64,000 nt of DNA. It comes from Pseudoclavibacter sp. AY1H1 (GTDB taxonomy: Bacteria; Actinomycetota; Actinomycetes; Actinomycetales; Microbacteriaceae). The DNA lies in contig NZ_PSXX01000001.1 of the NCBI RefSeq assembly GCF_002931055.1, positions 806,001-870,000 of the forward strand, read 5' to 3'. The translations under genes and the position numbers were made by a program. Every line of letters begins with the position of its first letter. Position 1 is the first letter of the stretch. Below, piece by piece: positions 34,570-43,239 of this stretch. The notes under the pieces are model-generated. The model searched no databases, was not told where the DNA came from, and saw only the letters and a program-made list of their open reading frames with translations.

Positions 34570-36405
34570 GTGAATGACGCCTCCTGGACTGCCGAGCGGC
34601 TTGTGCGCGCCTTCGCTGCCGCCACGAACCTGGTGATCGCCGGGCAGCGCATCCACGTCACTGGTTCGGGCGAGCTGGCCGGCGCGCTCCGCAGCCTGCT
34701 GCGCGCGCTTGGCGCGGTCTCCAGCGGGTCAGACCGGGCCGACTACGTCTTCCTGACCGCCGACGGAGCCAGTCCGTCGGCTGCTGAAGCGGACGAGCTG
34801 CCGTTCCGCGACGGGGCGATCGTTGTCGACGCGAGCGACGACGGGGCTCTCGCAACCGCACTGGAGGCACTCGGCCTCGCAGCGCTCGCGACGCGACTGC
34901 CCTCGCGCCGCTATCGCCTCGCCGACGGCCGCGGCCTCGACGTGCTCCGGCTCGACCCCACAGCCCTGCGCCTCGACCCCGTCGCTGCGCGACTCGACTC
35001 CACTCGCCGCCGGGCCGAGGCGCTCGAACCTGGCTCCGACGCGGCCGCCCGTGACGCCGACCTGCGCCTCGACTGGGCTCGCCGGTTCATGCCAGCCTCC
35101 TCGAGGGTGGCCGCGTCGCTCGCGGCAGAGGGAGTGCTGCGGGGGCGTCGCTTCGGGGTGAGCATGGTGCTCGAGCCGAAGACGGCCGTGCTCTCGCTGC
35201 TGCTCGCCGAGGCCGGGGCGCAGGTGTCGCTCTACGCGCACAGCGACGAGACAGATGACGCCGTCGCCGATGCCCTGAGGGCTCGCGGCTTCGCCGTGCA
35301 CGCTGGTTCTGGCGCGGACGCCGACGGGCAGCTCGCGAACGCGCGCGCGTATCTCGCCGAGGGCCACGAGTTCCTGCTCGACGACGGCTCGCACCTCATC
35401 CGCCTCGCGGCCCACGACGGTGTCGAGCTGCTCGGTGCCGCCGAGGAGACCACGAGCGGCCTCCGCCCGCTGCACGCCATGGGCGAGGCGCTGCGCATCC
35501 CCGTCCTTGCCGTCAACGACGCCCGCGTCAAGACCCGCTTCGACAACCGGTACGGCACGGGCCAGTCGTGCGTCTTCGCGATCGCCGACCTCCTCGACCA
35601 GCTCGGCAGGGGCTTCGCGGATGCACGCGTCGCGGTGGTCGGGTTCGGCCCGGTCGGGGTTGGGGTCGCGCAGCACGCGTCCGCGCTTGGGGCGGTGGTC
35701 ACGGTGTGCGAGCTCGACCCGGTGCGGGCGCTCGAGGCGCGGTACGCCGGCTACGACACGGCGCCCCTCGAGGACACGGTGGGCACCGCCGACATCGTCA
35801 TCTCTGCGACCGGTGAGCCGCAGACGATCACCGCCGCCCACCTGCGCGCGGCGGGCCCCGGCACGGCGTTTGCCGTCGCGGGCGGTGTGCTCGACGAGAT
35901 CGAGCTCGGCGACGCGCATTCGCTGTGTGCGCTGCTGGAACCGCGGGCGTGGAAGGTCGACGCGGTGCTCTGGCCCGGGGCCGAGCACGGCGACCGCGCG
36001 GGCGACGACGCGGCAGCGGCATCCGCGTCCGGCTCCGGCTCCGCGGCCAGCTCCGTCTCCGGCGACTCCCCCGCACTGGTCCTCGATCGTGGCGGCTGCA
36101 TCAACATCACCGCCGCTGAGGGCAACCCGGTGCAGATCATGGACCTCTCGTTCGCGGCGCAGCTCACGGCGGCCGGCATGCTGGCGCGCGGCGACGTGCG
36201 GGGGCCGGGTGTGCATCCGCTGCCCCCGAGCGCCGACGAGGTCATCGCGGCGGGGATGCTCGGTGCCGACGACGGGCCGAGAAGTCCGGAACTCGCGGAG
36301 ACCGAGTCGGAGACCGAGCCAGAGTCCGAACCGACGGCCCCGGGTTCGCGCCTGAGCCCGAGGTCGAGGCCCGCCTGGCATCCCACCAGATTCCCGAACG
36401 CATGA
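34570..36405 (+). CDS. Divergent S-adenosylhomocysteine-hydrolase-like protein, with an N-terminal extension
   Basis: A 611-residue protein. Residues ~170-560 show the SAHH core: FLLDDGSHLI, GAAEETTSGLRPLHAM, NDARVKTRFDNRYGTGQS (Lys and Asp of the catalytic set), the Rossmann site VVGFGPVGVGVAQHASALGA, ADIVISATGEPQTITAAHL and a late VLDRGGCINITAAEGNP segment. The adenosine-reading residues differ: the CLHMTVET block is SMVLEPKT, and the CNIGHFD histidine is a glycine. Residues 1-165 look like a second, degenerate Rossmann domain (HVTGSGELAGALRSLL). An Asp/Ser-rich insert and an acidic tail replace the usual C-terminus. It likely hydrolyses a related thioether nucleoside. It overlaps the next gene as ATGA. 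Confidence 0.75.
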   Translation: MNDASWTAERLVRAFAAATNLVIAGQRIHVTGSGELAGALRSLLRALGAVSSGSDRADYVFLTADGASPSAAEADELPFRDGAIVVDASDDGALATALEALGLAALATRLPSRRYRLADGRGLDVLRLDPTALRLDPVAARLDSTRRRAEALEPGSDAAARDADLRLDWARRFMPASSRVAASLAAEGVLRGRRFGVSMVLEPKTAVLSLLLAEAGAQVSLYAHSDETDDAVADALRARGFAVHAGSGADADGQLANARAYLAEGHEFLLDDGSHLIRLAAHDGVELLGAAEETTSGLRPLHAMGEALRIPVLAVNDARVKTRFDNRYGTGQSCVFAIADLLDQLGRGFADARVAVVGFGPVGVGVAQHASALGAVVTVCELDPVRALEARYAGYDTAPLEDTVGTADIVISATGEPQTITAAHLRAAGPGTAFAVAGGVLDEIELGDAHSLCALLEPRAWKVDAVLWPGAEHGDRAGDDAAAASASGSGSAASSVSGDSPALVLDRGGCINITAAEGNPVQIMDLSFAAQLTAAGMLARGDVRGPGVHPLPPSADEVIAAGMLGADDGPRSPELAETESETEPESEPTAPGSRLSPRSRPAWHPTRFPNA

Positions 36406-37748
36406 CTGGAGCGCCCGTGCAGAACGCAGCGACGACCTCGACGAACGACGTCACGGTCTACACGGCGACGTTGGTCATTCCGATCACCGCGCCCCCGATC
36501 CTGGGCGGCGCGGTCGCGGTGCGCGGCGGCAAGATCGTGCACGTCGGCGAGCGCGCCTGGGTGACGGAGTCGCTCGCCGAGCAAGGCGTCGTGGCGCGGG
36601 AGGTGCACCACGACGGCATCCTGATGCCGGGGCTCGTCAACGCGCACTCGCACCTGCAGTACACGGGCATGGCCGCGGTCGGGCAGCGCCAGTACAACGG
36701 GTTCGAGGACTGGGCCGAGGCCTTCAACCGCGACTACGTGCTCCCTCACGACTGGTACGCCGACGCCATGGCGGGCGCGCAGAGCCTGTTGCGCGCGGGC
36801 ACGACCAGCGTCGCCGATATCGTCACCGACCCGACGGCGATCCCCGTGCTGCACGAGTCGGGCCTGCACGGCATCACCTACTGGGAGGTGATGAGCTGGA
36901 CCAACGAGGACTGGCAGGAGCGGGGCCGTCAGCTCATCGTGGAGGAGCTCGATCGCATCCCCACCACGCCCGGCGCCGGGCTCTCCCCGCACGCGCCGTA
37001 TTCGCTCGACGCGATTCCCCTGCTCGACATCCCCGACATCGTGCGACAGCGCGGGCTGCGCACGCACCTGCACCTCGGCGAGGCCGCGTTCGAGGGTGAG
37101 CGCGATGGCAGCGGCGTCGACGGCGAGCCCTGGCAGATGGTGAAGCTCGAGAGCTTCCGGGCGATGCGCTCGGCGGGCTTCGGGATGAGCGCGACCGAGT
37201 TCGTCGACCAGCTCGGCGTGCTCGGCCCCGACTGCCACGTCGCGCACGGCGTGTACATGACGGCATCGGACCGGGCGCTGCTGCGCAAGCGGGGCACGAG
37301 CGTCGCCCTGTGCCCGCGGTCGAACGAGGTCATCGGCCTCGATGCGCCGCCGGTCGCGGAGTACCTCGTGGAGGGCAGCCCGATCGCGATCGGCACTGAC
37401 TCGCTGTCATCGAGTCCCTCGCTCGACCTCATGCACGATGTCGCGACGCTCGTCGAGGTGGCGCGCTCGCAAGGGTATCGGGGCGACGACCTGCACGAGC
37501 GGATCCTGTCGGCGGCGACGCTCGGCGGGGCGCACGCGATGGGCCTCGACCTCGGTCCCGACCGCACCGGGTACCTCGCCGTGGGCGCGCGCGCCGACCT
37601 GGCGTTCTTCGACGTGCCCGTGGTGTCGGTGGCTGACGGTATCGTCGCGCTCGCCGAGGCGGGGGCAGGCCGTGCGTCCGCGACCATGATCGGCGGCGAG
37701 CTCGTCTGGGCCGCCGACACCACTGAGCTGGAGGTTTCACGTGGCTGA
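36402..37748 (+). CDS. Amidohydrolase, SAH/MTA/nucleoside deaminase-like (TRZ/ATZ family)
   Basis: A 448-residue amidohydrolase of the ATZ/TRZ metal-dependent deaminase group. Metal ligands are visible: MPGLVNAHSHLQYTG (HxH), HLHLGEA, the DCHVAHGVYM histidine and the Asp in AIGTDSLSSSPSLDL. Closest relatives deaminate S-adenosylhomocysteine, methylthioadenosine or aminodeoxyfutalosine. It starts with ATGA overlapping the SAHH-like stop, so the two are produced together. The pairing suggests sequential action on one nucleoside thioether; which acts first is unknown. Confidence 0.85.
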   Translation: MTGAPVQNAATTSTNDVTVYTATLVIPITAPPILGGAVAVRGGKIVHVGERAWVTESLAEQGVVAREVHHDGILMPGLVNAHSHLQYTGMAAVGQRQYNGFEDWAEAFNRDYVLPHDWYADAMAGAQSLLRAGTTSVADIVTDPTAIPVLHESGLHGITYWEVMSWTNEDWQERGRQLIVEELDRIPTTPGAGLSPHAPYSLDAIPLLDIPDIVRQRGLRTHLHLGEAAFEGERDGSGVDGEPWQMVKLESFRAMRSAGFGMSATEFVDQLGVLGPDCHVAHGVYMTASDRALLRKRGTSVALCPRSNEVIGLDAPPVAEYLVEGSPIAIGTDSLSSSPSLDLMHDVATLVEVARSQGYRGDDLHERILSAATLGGAHAMGLDLGPDRTGYLAVGARADLAFFDVPVVSVADGIVALAEAGAGRASATMIGGELVWAADTTELEVSRG

Positions 37749-38265
37749 GCAGGAGAACGCAGAGCAGCAGCAGGGCGAGACGCAGGCGACTGCAGCCGAA
37801 GGGGCAGTTACGCAGGGGCGTCATGATGCGGATGCGCGCGAGCCGTCCGCCATCCCCGCGCGCGCCAGGGAGCTGGGCCTCCAGCCGCACCCCGAGGGCG
37901 GCTGGTATCGCCGCACGTGGACGTCGGGCGACCGCCTGCAGACCCCGAACGGCGAGCGGCCCGCGGCCACGCTCATCCACTTCCTGCTCCCACCTGGCGA
38001 GTCGTCGGCCTGGCACCTCGTGACGAGCGACGAGATCTGGATGTGGCACGGCCCAGGCTCGCTCAAGCTGCAGCTGGGCGGCAACGGGTCTGCGCCGGAT
38101 GCCCGCGAGCCCGTCACGCTCGACCTCCGGCACGCGCAGGCCCTTGTCCCCGCCGGGCACTGGCAGCGCACACTGCCGGGCGAGGACGAGGTGCTCGTGA
38201 GCTGCCTCGTCTCCCCCGGTTTCAGCTTCGACGATTTCACGCTGGTCGACGATCACGAGGCGTGA
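37741..38265 (+). CDS. Cupin, DUF985 family
   Basis: A 174-residue protein. After ~35 acidic/Gln-rich residues comes the DUF985 cupin: ARELGLQPHPEGGWYRRTW, LIHFLLPPGESSAWHLVTSDEIW, then LVPAGHWQRTLPG. His and Glu positions suit a metal site. The role of DUF985 is not known; sugar- or thioether-related oxidation is possible. GTG start with GGAGG 6 nt upstream, overlapping the amidohydrolase by 8 nt. Confidence 0.88.
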   Translation: MAEQENAEQQQGETQATAAEGAVTQGRHDADAREPSAIPARARELGLQPHPEGGWYRRTWTSGDRLQTPNGERPAATLIHFLLPPGESSAWHLVTSDEIWMWHGPGSLKLQLGGNGSAPDAREPVTLDLRHAQALVPAGHWQRTLPGEDEVLVSCLVSPGFSFDDFTLVDDHEA

Positions 38266-38349
38266 GCCTGCCTTGCCTGCAACCAGGCGTAATGGGCGCA
38301 TGCCTGCGTGCGCCTTCCCTTATCTTCAGCAGTGAACGAAAGGCTTGTC

Positions 38350-39195
38350 ATGACTCTCTCCTCCCGCATCCGCAAGGGCGCTGCCGCCGCTGGCGTCATC
38401 GCCGCGCTGTTCGCACTTTCCGCGTGCTCCGGCACGTCCACGACTGAGCCGGCTGCCGAGGGTGACGGGCTGCAGACGCTCACGCCGGGCAAGCTGACGA
38501 TCGCGACCGGCGAGCCGGCGTACTACCCGTGGGTCATCGACAACGCTCCGGAGACGGGCGAGGGCTTCGAAGCCGCCGTCGCGTTGGCGGTTGCCGAGGA
38601 GCTGGGGTACGCGCCGGAGGATGTGGAGTGGGTGCGCACGACCTTCGACAGCGCCGTCGCGCCGGGGCCGAAGGACTTCGATCTGAACCTGCAGCAGTTC
38701 ACGATCTCCGAGGAGCGGAAGAACGCCGTCGACTTCTCGTCGCCGTACTACACGACGACCCAGGCGATCATCACGACCGAGGGGTCGAGCGTCGCAAGTG
38801 CTGCATCGATCGCCGATTTCGCGGACGCCAAGGTCGGTGTCGCCGCGGCGTCGACGAGCTACTCGGTCGCGAAGGATGCGCTCGGCAAGGATCCTGAGGT
38901 CTTCAACTCGAACGAGGACACGGTGCTGGCGCTGAAGAGCGGCCAGATCGACGCGCTGGTCACCGACCTGCCGACGGCGTTCTATCTCACCGGGGTGGAG
39001 CTCGATGATGGCAAGATCATCGGCCAGTTCGACTCGACCGAGGGTGGCGACGAGTTCGGCATCGTGCTGCCGAAGGACTCTGCGCTGACCGCACCGGTCA
39101 CGGCCGCCGTGGATGCGCTGCGTGACAACGGCAAGCTCGGCGAGCTCGAGACCGAGTGGCTCGAGACGTCGGTTGACGTTCCGACGCTGAAGTAG
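38350..39195 (+). CDS. Polar amino-acid-type ABC transporter solute-binding lipoprotein
   Basis: A 281-residue lipoprotein (lipobox LSAC) of the SBP_bac_3 family. LTIATGEPAYYPWVIDN, GEGFEAAVALAVAEELGY, the LNLQQFTISEERKNAVDFSSPYY hinge block and DALVTDLPTAFYL are visible. These proteins bind amino acids or small polar compounds. GAAAGG precedes the ATG. It is the first gene of the importer that follows the deaminase locus by 84 bp, probably in one transcript. Confidence 0.9.
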   Translation: MTLSSRIRKGAAAAGVIAALFALSACSGTSTTEPAAEGDGLQTLTPGKLTIATGEPAYYPWVIDNAPETGEGFEAAVALAVAEELGYAPEDVEWVRTTFDSAVAPGPKDFDLNLQQFTISEERKNAVDFSSPYYTTTQAIITTEGSSVASAASIADFADAKVGVAAASTSYSVAKDALGKDPEVFNSNEDTVLALKSGQIDALVTDLPTAFYLTGVELDDGKIIGQFDSTEGGDEFGIVLPKDSALTAPVTAAVDALRDNGKLGELETEWLETSVDVPTLK

Positions 39196-39198
39196 CCC

Positions 39199-40098
39199 GT
39201 GTCGCAGGTCCCTCCTTCTCCCGCCGAGGTGTCGGCGAGCGCCGCGGCCGCCGAGCCTTGGTCGCCGAGTGCGATCGAGCTCGAGCGGCGCGCGTTCCGG
39301 CGACGCCAGTCGCAGCGTTCGGTGCTGGTGGCGCTCGTCTCGACGCTCGCGTTCGCGGTCATCGTGTGGGCGACGCTCATCAACACGCCTGGCTGGGCGG
39401 CGGTGTCGGAGACGTTCTTCGATCTCGACTACGCGATCGAAGTGCTGCCGACGGTGCTCGAGGGGCTGTGGTTGAACATCCGCGTGCTCGCCGTCGCCGT
39501 GGTGGGGGTGGCGATCTTCGCGACGCTGCTGGCGGTCATCCGCACGCTGCGCGGTCCGGTCTTCTTCCCATTGCGTGCCGTCGCGACGGTATACACGGAC
39601 CTGTTCCGGGGCATGCCGATCATCATCGTGCTCTACCTGGTGGGTATCGGCGTTCCGGCGCTGGGCATCTTCCCTCGGGTGGATGCGGCCGTCTGGGGCA
39701 CCCTCGCGCTTGTGCTCGTGTACTCGGCATATGTCGCCGAGGTGCTGCGGGCGGGTATGGAGTCGGTGCATCCGACGCAGCGCGTGGCCGCGCGTTCGCT
39801 TGGCCTCTCACACGCTGCCACGCTGCGCCTGGTGGTGATGCCGCAGGGTGTGCGGAAGGTGACGCCGGCCCTCATGAACGACTTCATCTCCATGCAGAAG
39901 GACGTCGGCCTCATCTCGATCCTGGGTGCGGTGGATGCGGTGCGGGCCGCGCAGATCGAGACGGCGCTCACCTACAACTACACGCCGTACGTAGTCGCGG
40001 GTCTGCTGTTCGTGCTGATCAGCCTGCCGATGATCCGTCTCACGGATTGGTACACGGCTCGGGCGCAGAAGCGCGAGCAGATCGGGGGCACGGTATGA
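39199..40098 (+). CDS. Amino-acid-type ABC transporter permease
   Basis: A 299-residue HisM/ArtQ-like permease with five main helices after a charged N-terminal stub. EAA-loop motif MESVHPTQRVAARSLGLS, then MNDFISMQKDVGLISILG before the last helix. A GTG starts 3 nt after the solute-binding stop. Only one permease gene exists, so it probably homodimerises. Confidence 0.9.
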   Translation: MSQVPPSPAEVSASAAAAEPWSPSAIELERRAFRRRQSQRSVLVALVSTLAFAVIVWATLINTPGWAAVSETFFDLDYAIEVLPTVLEGLWLNIRVLAVAVVGVAIFATLLAVIRTLRGPVFFPLRAVATVYTDLFRGMPIIIVLYLVGIGVPALGIFPRVDAAVWGTLALVLVYSAYVAEVLRAGMESVHPTQRVAARSLGLSHAATLRLVVMPQGVRKVTPALMNDFISMQKDVGLISILGAVDAVRAAQIETALTYNYTPYVVAGLLFVLISLPMIRLTDWYTARAQKREQIGGTV

Positions 40099-40910
40099 GC
40101 GACGTGTACGCGTACGACGACGAGCCTGCCGCCGCGGGCGCTGCTGCATCCGCTGGCACCACCGGTGACCTGAAGCCGGTCCTGGAAGTTCGGGGCGTGC
40201 ACAAGCAGTTCGGTGACGTGCAGGTGCTGCGCGGCATCGATCTTTCCGTGCTGCCGCATCAGGTGATCGTGCTGGTGGGATCGAGCGGTTCGGGCAAGTC
40301 GACGCTGCTGAAGACGATCAACCTGATCGAGCGGGTCGACGATGGGCAGATCTTCCTCGACGGCGAGGACATCTCCGACCCGCGCGCGAATGCCGACGCG
40401 GTGCGGAGCCGCATCGGTGTGGTGTTCCAGCATTTCAACCTGTTCCCGCACATGACGGTGCTCGACAACGTGACGCTCGCTGCCCGGAAGGTGCACAAGA
40501 CGCCTCGGGCTGAGGCGGCAGCGCGGGGCACGGCCATCCTCGAGCGCGTGGGCCTGGGTGCGCATGCGACGAGTTACCCGGATCGCCTGTCTGGTGGTCA
40601 GCAGCAACGGGTGGCGATCGCCCGGGCCATCATGACGGAGCCGAAGGTGCTGCTGCTAGATGAGATCACGAGCGCGCTCGACCCGCAGTTGGTGGGTGAG
40701 GTGCTGGATGTGGTGCTCGAGTTGAAGGAGCAGGGAGCCACGATCCTGATGGCGACGCACGAGATGAGCTTCGCGCGCCGCGTGGCCGACCAGATCGTGT
40801 TCCTCAAGGACGGCGTGCTCATCGAACGCGCGGCACCCGAGCAGTTCTTCACGAACCCGCAGCGGCCCGAGACGGTGGAGTTCCTGTCGCGGGTGAACTT
40901 CGGGGCGTGA
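40095..40910 (+). CDS. Amino-acid-type ABC transporter ATP-binding protein
   Basis: A 271-residue GlnQ/HisP-like ATPase. Walker A GSSGSGKST, Q-loop VVFQHFNLFPHMTVLDNV, signature LSGGQQQR, Walker B VLLLDEITSALD and H-loop MATHEMSFA. Complete and presumably active. An ATGA overlap couples it to the permease. A ~25-residue Ala-rich N-terminal extension is unusual. It closes the run that began at 34570. Confidence 0.95.
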   Translation: MSDVYAYDDEPAAAGAAASAGTTGDLKPVLEVRGVHKQFGDVQVLRGIDLSVLPHQVIVLVGSSGSGKSTLLKTINLIERVDDGQIFLDGEDISDPRANADAVRSRIGVVFQHFNLFPHMTVLDNVTLAARKVHKTPRAEAAARGTAILERVGLGAHATSYPDRLSGGQQQRVAIARAIMTEPKVLLLDEITSALDPQLVGEVLDVVLELKEQGATILMATHEMSFARRVADQIVFLKDGVLIERAAPEQFFTNPQRPETVEFLSRVNFGA

Positions 40911-41415
40911 GGAGTAGATCGGGAAAGTCCTAGCTCTCGTTTGTCCGAAAGCTAGCTATGGCAGCGCGCAACTCGCACAGACGCAGCGGAGCTGGTCGAT
41001 GGCTCGAAGACCGCGTTTGACGATGTCGCCATCGATCTCGCCTGTGATCTGGTCACGGCTCAGGACGTAGATCGGCAAAGCAGCACCGTCCCACGATCCC
41101 TTTCGGTGGGCTTCCGTCGAGGAGGTCAACGACCTGGAGTGGGGCGGATCAGACGTTCCCGCTGTCGCAGCACAGCTAGGACGCTTTCACTCATCACGGT
41201 TTCCGCCCCTGCTCCCGAGCGCCACTCGAAGTGACGAGTACCCGCGTGCACCGGCAGTTTCATCGAGAGTGCGCCCCGATCCTCCTGCCCACAATACCGT
41301 TGCTGCATTGGCCCGACGTGCCCACACCCGCGCCACACTTTGCGGGAAGCGTCCGTGGGTGAAAACACATTCGAGCACGTCGCCTCCGTCACCGTCACAT
41401 AAGTTGCGAAGCCAT
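40911..41415. other. Gene-poor stretch with a possible gene relic
   Basis: About 500 bp between the amino-acid importer and the sugar permease. Minus-strand translation over 40960-41130 gives one open stretch with protein-like bias (GAALPIYVLSRDQITGEI) but no plausible start, and it breaks at both ends. It may be a remnant of a displaced gene. A repeat gctagct/agctagct lies at about 40933-40960. No functional feature is called. Confidence 0.4.
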
Positions 41416-42255
41416 CTAGCCCTTGACGGCTCCGGCTGTCATACCTTTCGCGAGGAAGGGTTCGAGGAAGAGAAAGAGGATGACCATCGGGATTGTCGAC
41501 AGAAGGCCAGTTGCCATGAGGCCGGACCAGTCGACGCTGAACTCGCCGATGAATGAAGCGATACCGACTGTGATGGTCCATCCGTCAGGGTTTGACATCA
41601 ATGTGCGCGCGAACAAGAAGTCGCCCCAGGTCAGGATTGCGGCGTAGGTGAATGTTGCGGCGATGCCGGGCAGGAGCACGGGAAGGACGACGAGCCGGAG
41701 CGCTTCGAGCCTCGAGCATCCGTCGATCATGGCAGCCTGCTCGATTTCAACCGGGACCGAATCGATGAAGCCCTTCATAAGCCAAGTCGTGAATGGCACC
41801 GTCGCCGCGATATTCACGAGGATGACCGACCACAGGTTGTTGATGAGATGTGTCGTGGCGAACACCATGAACAACGGAATAATAAGCAGGGTGCCCGGCA
41901 GCACCCGGCTCACGAGAAGACTGAACCCCATAGCCTGCTGCCCTCGCGTGCGGAATCGCGACAGGCTGTATCCGCCCAGCGTGCTCACGACGGTGGACAC
42001 GACGGCGGCGCCGAGCGTCGACAGCGCGGAGTTCCCGAGCCACGTCAAGATCGGGCGGCCCGTGATGACCTCCGTATACGCGTCGAACGAGACCTCGTCC
42101 AACGCAGGGAAAAGTGGCGGGTTCTCCGTCAGGAGACTTCGAGACGGCACGAGGGACGTCATGACCATCCAGTAGATGGGAAACAGTAGGATCCCGCTCG
42201 CGACGAGAGCGATCGCAAGCAGCCCGTACTGCCGAGGGCGTGAAAGTTGACGCAT
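41416..42255 (-). CDS. Carbohydrate ABC transporter permease, MalG type
   Basis: A 279-residue permease with six helices. The N-terminus LLAIALVASGILLFPIYWMVMTS and the EAA loop (EIEQAAMIDGCSRLEALRLVVLPVLLPG) are standard for MalG-like subunits. It lies 9 bp after the MalF-like stop. It should form the membrane channel with the MalF-like subunit. No ATPase gene is in the cassette, so a shared MsiK-type ATPase would energise it. Confidence 0.93.
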   Translation of the reverse strand: MRQLSRPRQYGLLAIALVASGILLFPIYWMVMTSLVPSRSLLTENPPLFPALDEVSFDAYTEVITGRPILTWLGNSALSTLGAAVVSTVVSTLGGYSLSRFRTRGQQAMGFSLLVSRVLPGTLLIIPLFMVFATTHLINNLWSVILVNIAATVPFTTWLMKGFIDSVPVEIEQAAMIDGCSRLEALRLVVLPVLLPGIAATFTYAAILTWGDFLFARTLMSNPDGWTITVGIASFIGEFSVDWSGLMATGLLSTIPMVILFLFLEPFLAKGMTAGAVKG

Positions 42256-42264
42256 GCTTCGTTC

Positions 42265-43239
42265 CTAACTCTGAGTGCGCAGCGAGCGCATGAAGAATGC
42301 CAGCACTGCCGTAGCGATGAGCATCGTGATGACCCCAAGGGCCGCAGCGAGCCCGAGCTGGAAGTACTGAAATGCCTCGTTGTAGATGCGTATCGCCAAC
42401 GTCTGCGTGGCGTTGTTCGGCCCGCCCCCGGTCAGCGGGTAGATGAAATCGAACTCCCGGAAGATGCCGATAGCCGTGATGACGATGGAAAGCGCCGACG
42501 CAGTGCGCACGGCAGGCCAAGTGACGTAGCGAAATTGCTGCCTGGCCTTCGCACCATCGAGTTGCGCAGCCTCGTACAGCTCACCCGGCACGCTCTGCAG
42601 CGCGGCCAGCAACACGAGAGTGAAGAACGGGTAGTACTTCCAGACAGTCGGAATGATAACCGCCAGCATTGCCGAATCCGGGTCGGCCAACCAGGCAATG
42701 TTCTCCTGAATGATGCCCAGATTGCGGAGGATAGCGTTCACGATGCCGTACGACGCGTCCAGCATCCATGCGAATGCCGCGCTGACTGCGATGCCAGGCA
42801 CGGCCCACGGCAGCAGCACGAGCGGCCGGAAGATCCTGCGCCCCGGGAAACTGCGATTCAACAGGAGCGCCAATGCGAGTCCGATGAGGAACGCCGGGAT
42901 GAGCACTCCAAGCGTGTAGACGACGGACCGTCCGAGGTCGCCGAGCAGTTGAGGATCGGTAAGGATCTGCACGTAATTATCGAACGTCAACGGCAAGGAG
43001 CCGACCTCATCCAACGACTGCACGCGGCCGCCCCTGAACGACAGGTCGATGGCGACGTAGAACGGATACGCCATAAGCAGGCCAACCACGACCAGCGTTG
43101 GCGTCAGCGTCGAGTAAGCAAACAGTCCATCCCGTCGACGAGTCGGAGAAGCCTGCCGACCAGTCTTCGTCGCGGGTCGCGACCGCGGTTGCCGGTCAGA
43201 AGCTACGTTCACGCTCTCCCGTTCGCGTACATCAGTCAC
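42265..43239 (-). CDS. Carbohydrate ABC transporter permease, MalF type
   Basis: A 324-residue permease. A ~40-residue basic N-terminus precedes six helices; the EAA loop ELYEAAQLDGAKARQQFRYVTWP is intact. GTG start overlaps the solute-binding stop as GTGA. Pairs with the MalG-like subunit. Confidence 0.93.
   Translation of the reverse strand: MTDVRERESVNVASDRQPRSRPATKTGRQASPTRRRDGLFAYSTLTPTLVVVGLLMAYPFYVAIDLSFRGGRVQSLDEVGSLPLTFDNYVQILTDPQLLGDLGRSVVYTLGVLIPAFLIGLALALLLNRSFPGRRIFRPLVLLPWAVPGIAVSAAFAWMLDASYGIVNAILRNLGIIQENIAWLADPDSAMLAVIIPTVWKYYPFFTLVLLAALQSVPGELYEAAQLDGAKARQQFRYVTWPAVRTASALSIVITAIGIFREFDFIYPLTGGGPNNATQTLAIRIYNEAFQYFQLGLAAALGVITMLIATAVLAFFMRSLRTQS

Noticed and set aside
34729-36381. 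550-residue minus-strand frame across the SAHH-like gene
   Set aside because: Complementary shadow of a coding gene with clear motifs on the plus strand.
41126-41581. 151-residue minus-strand frame near the sugar permease
   Set aside because: Overlaps the 3' part of the permease gene and has Arg/His-rich, non-protein-like composition.
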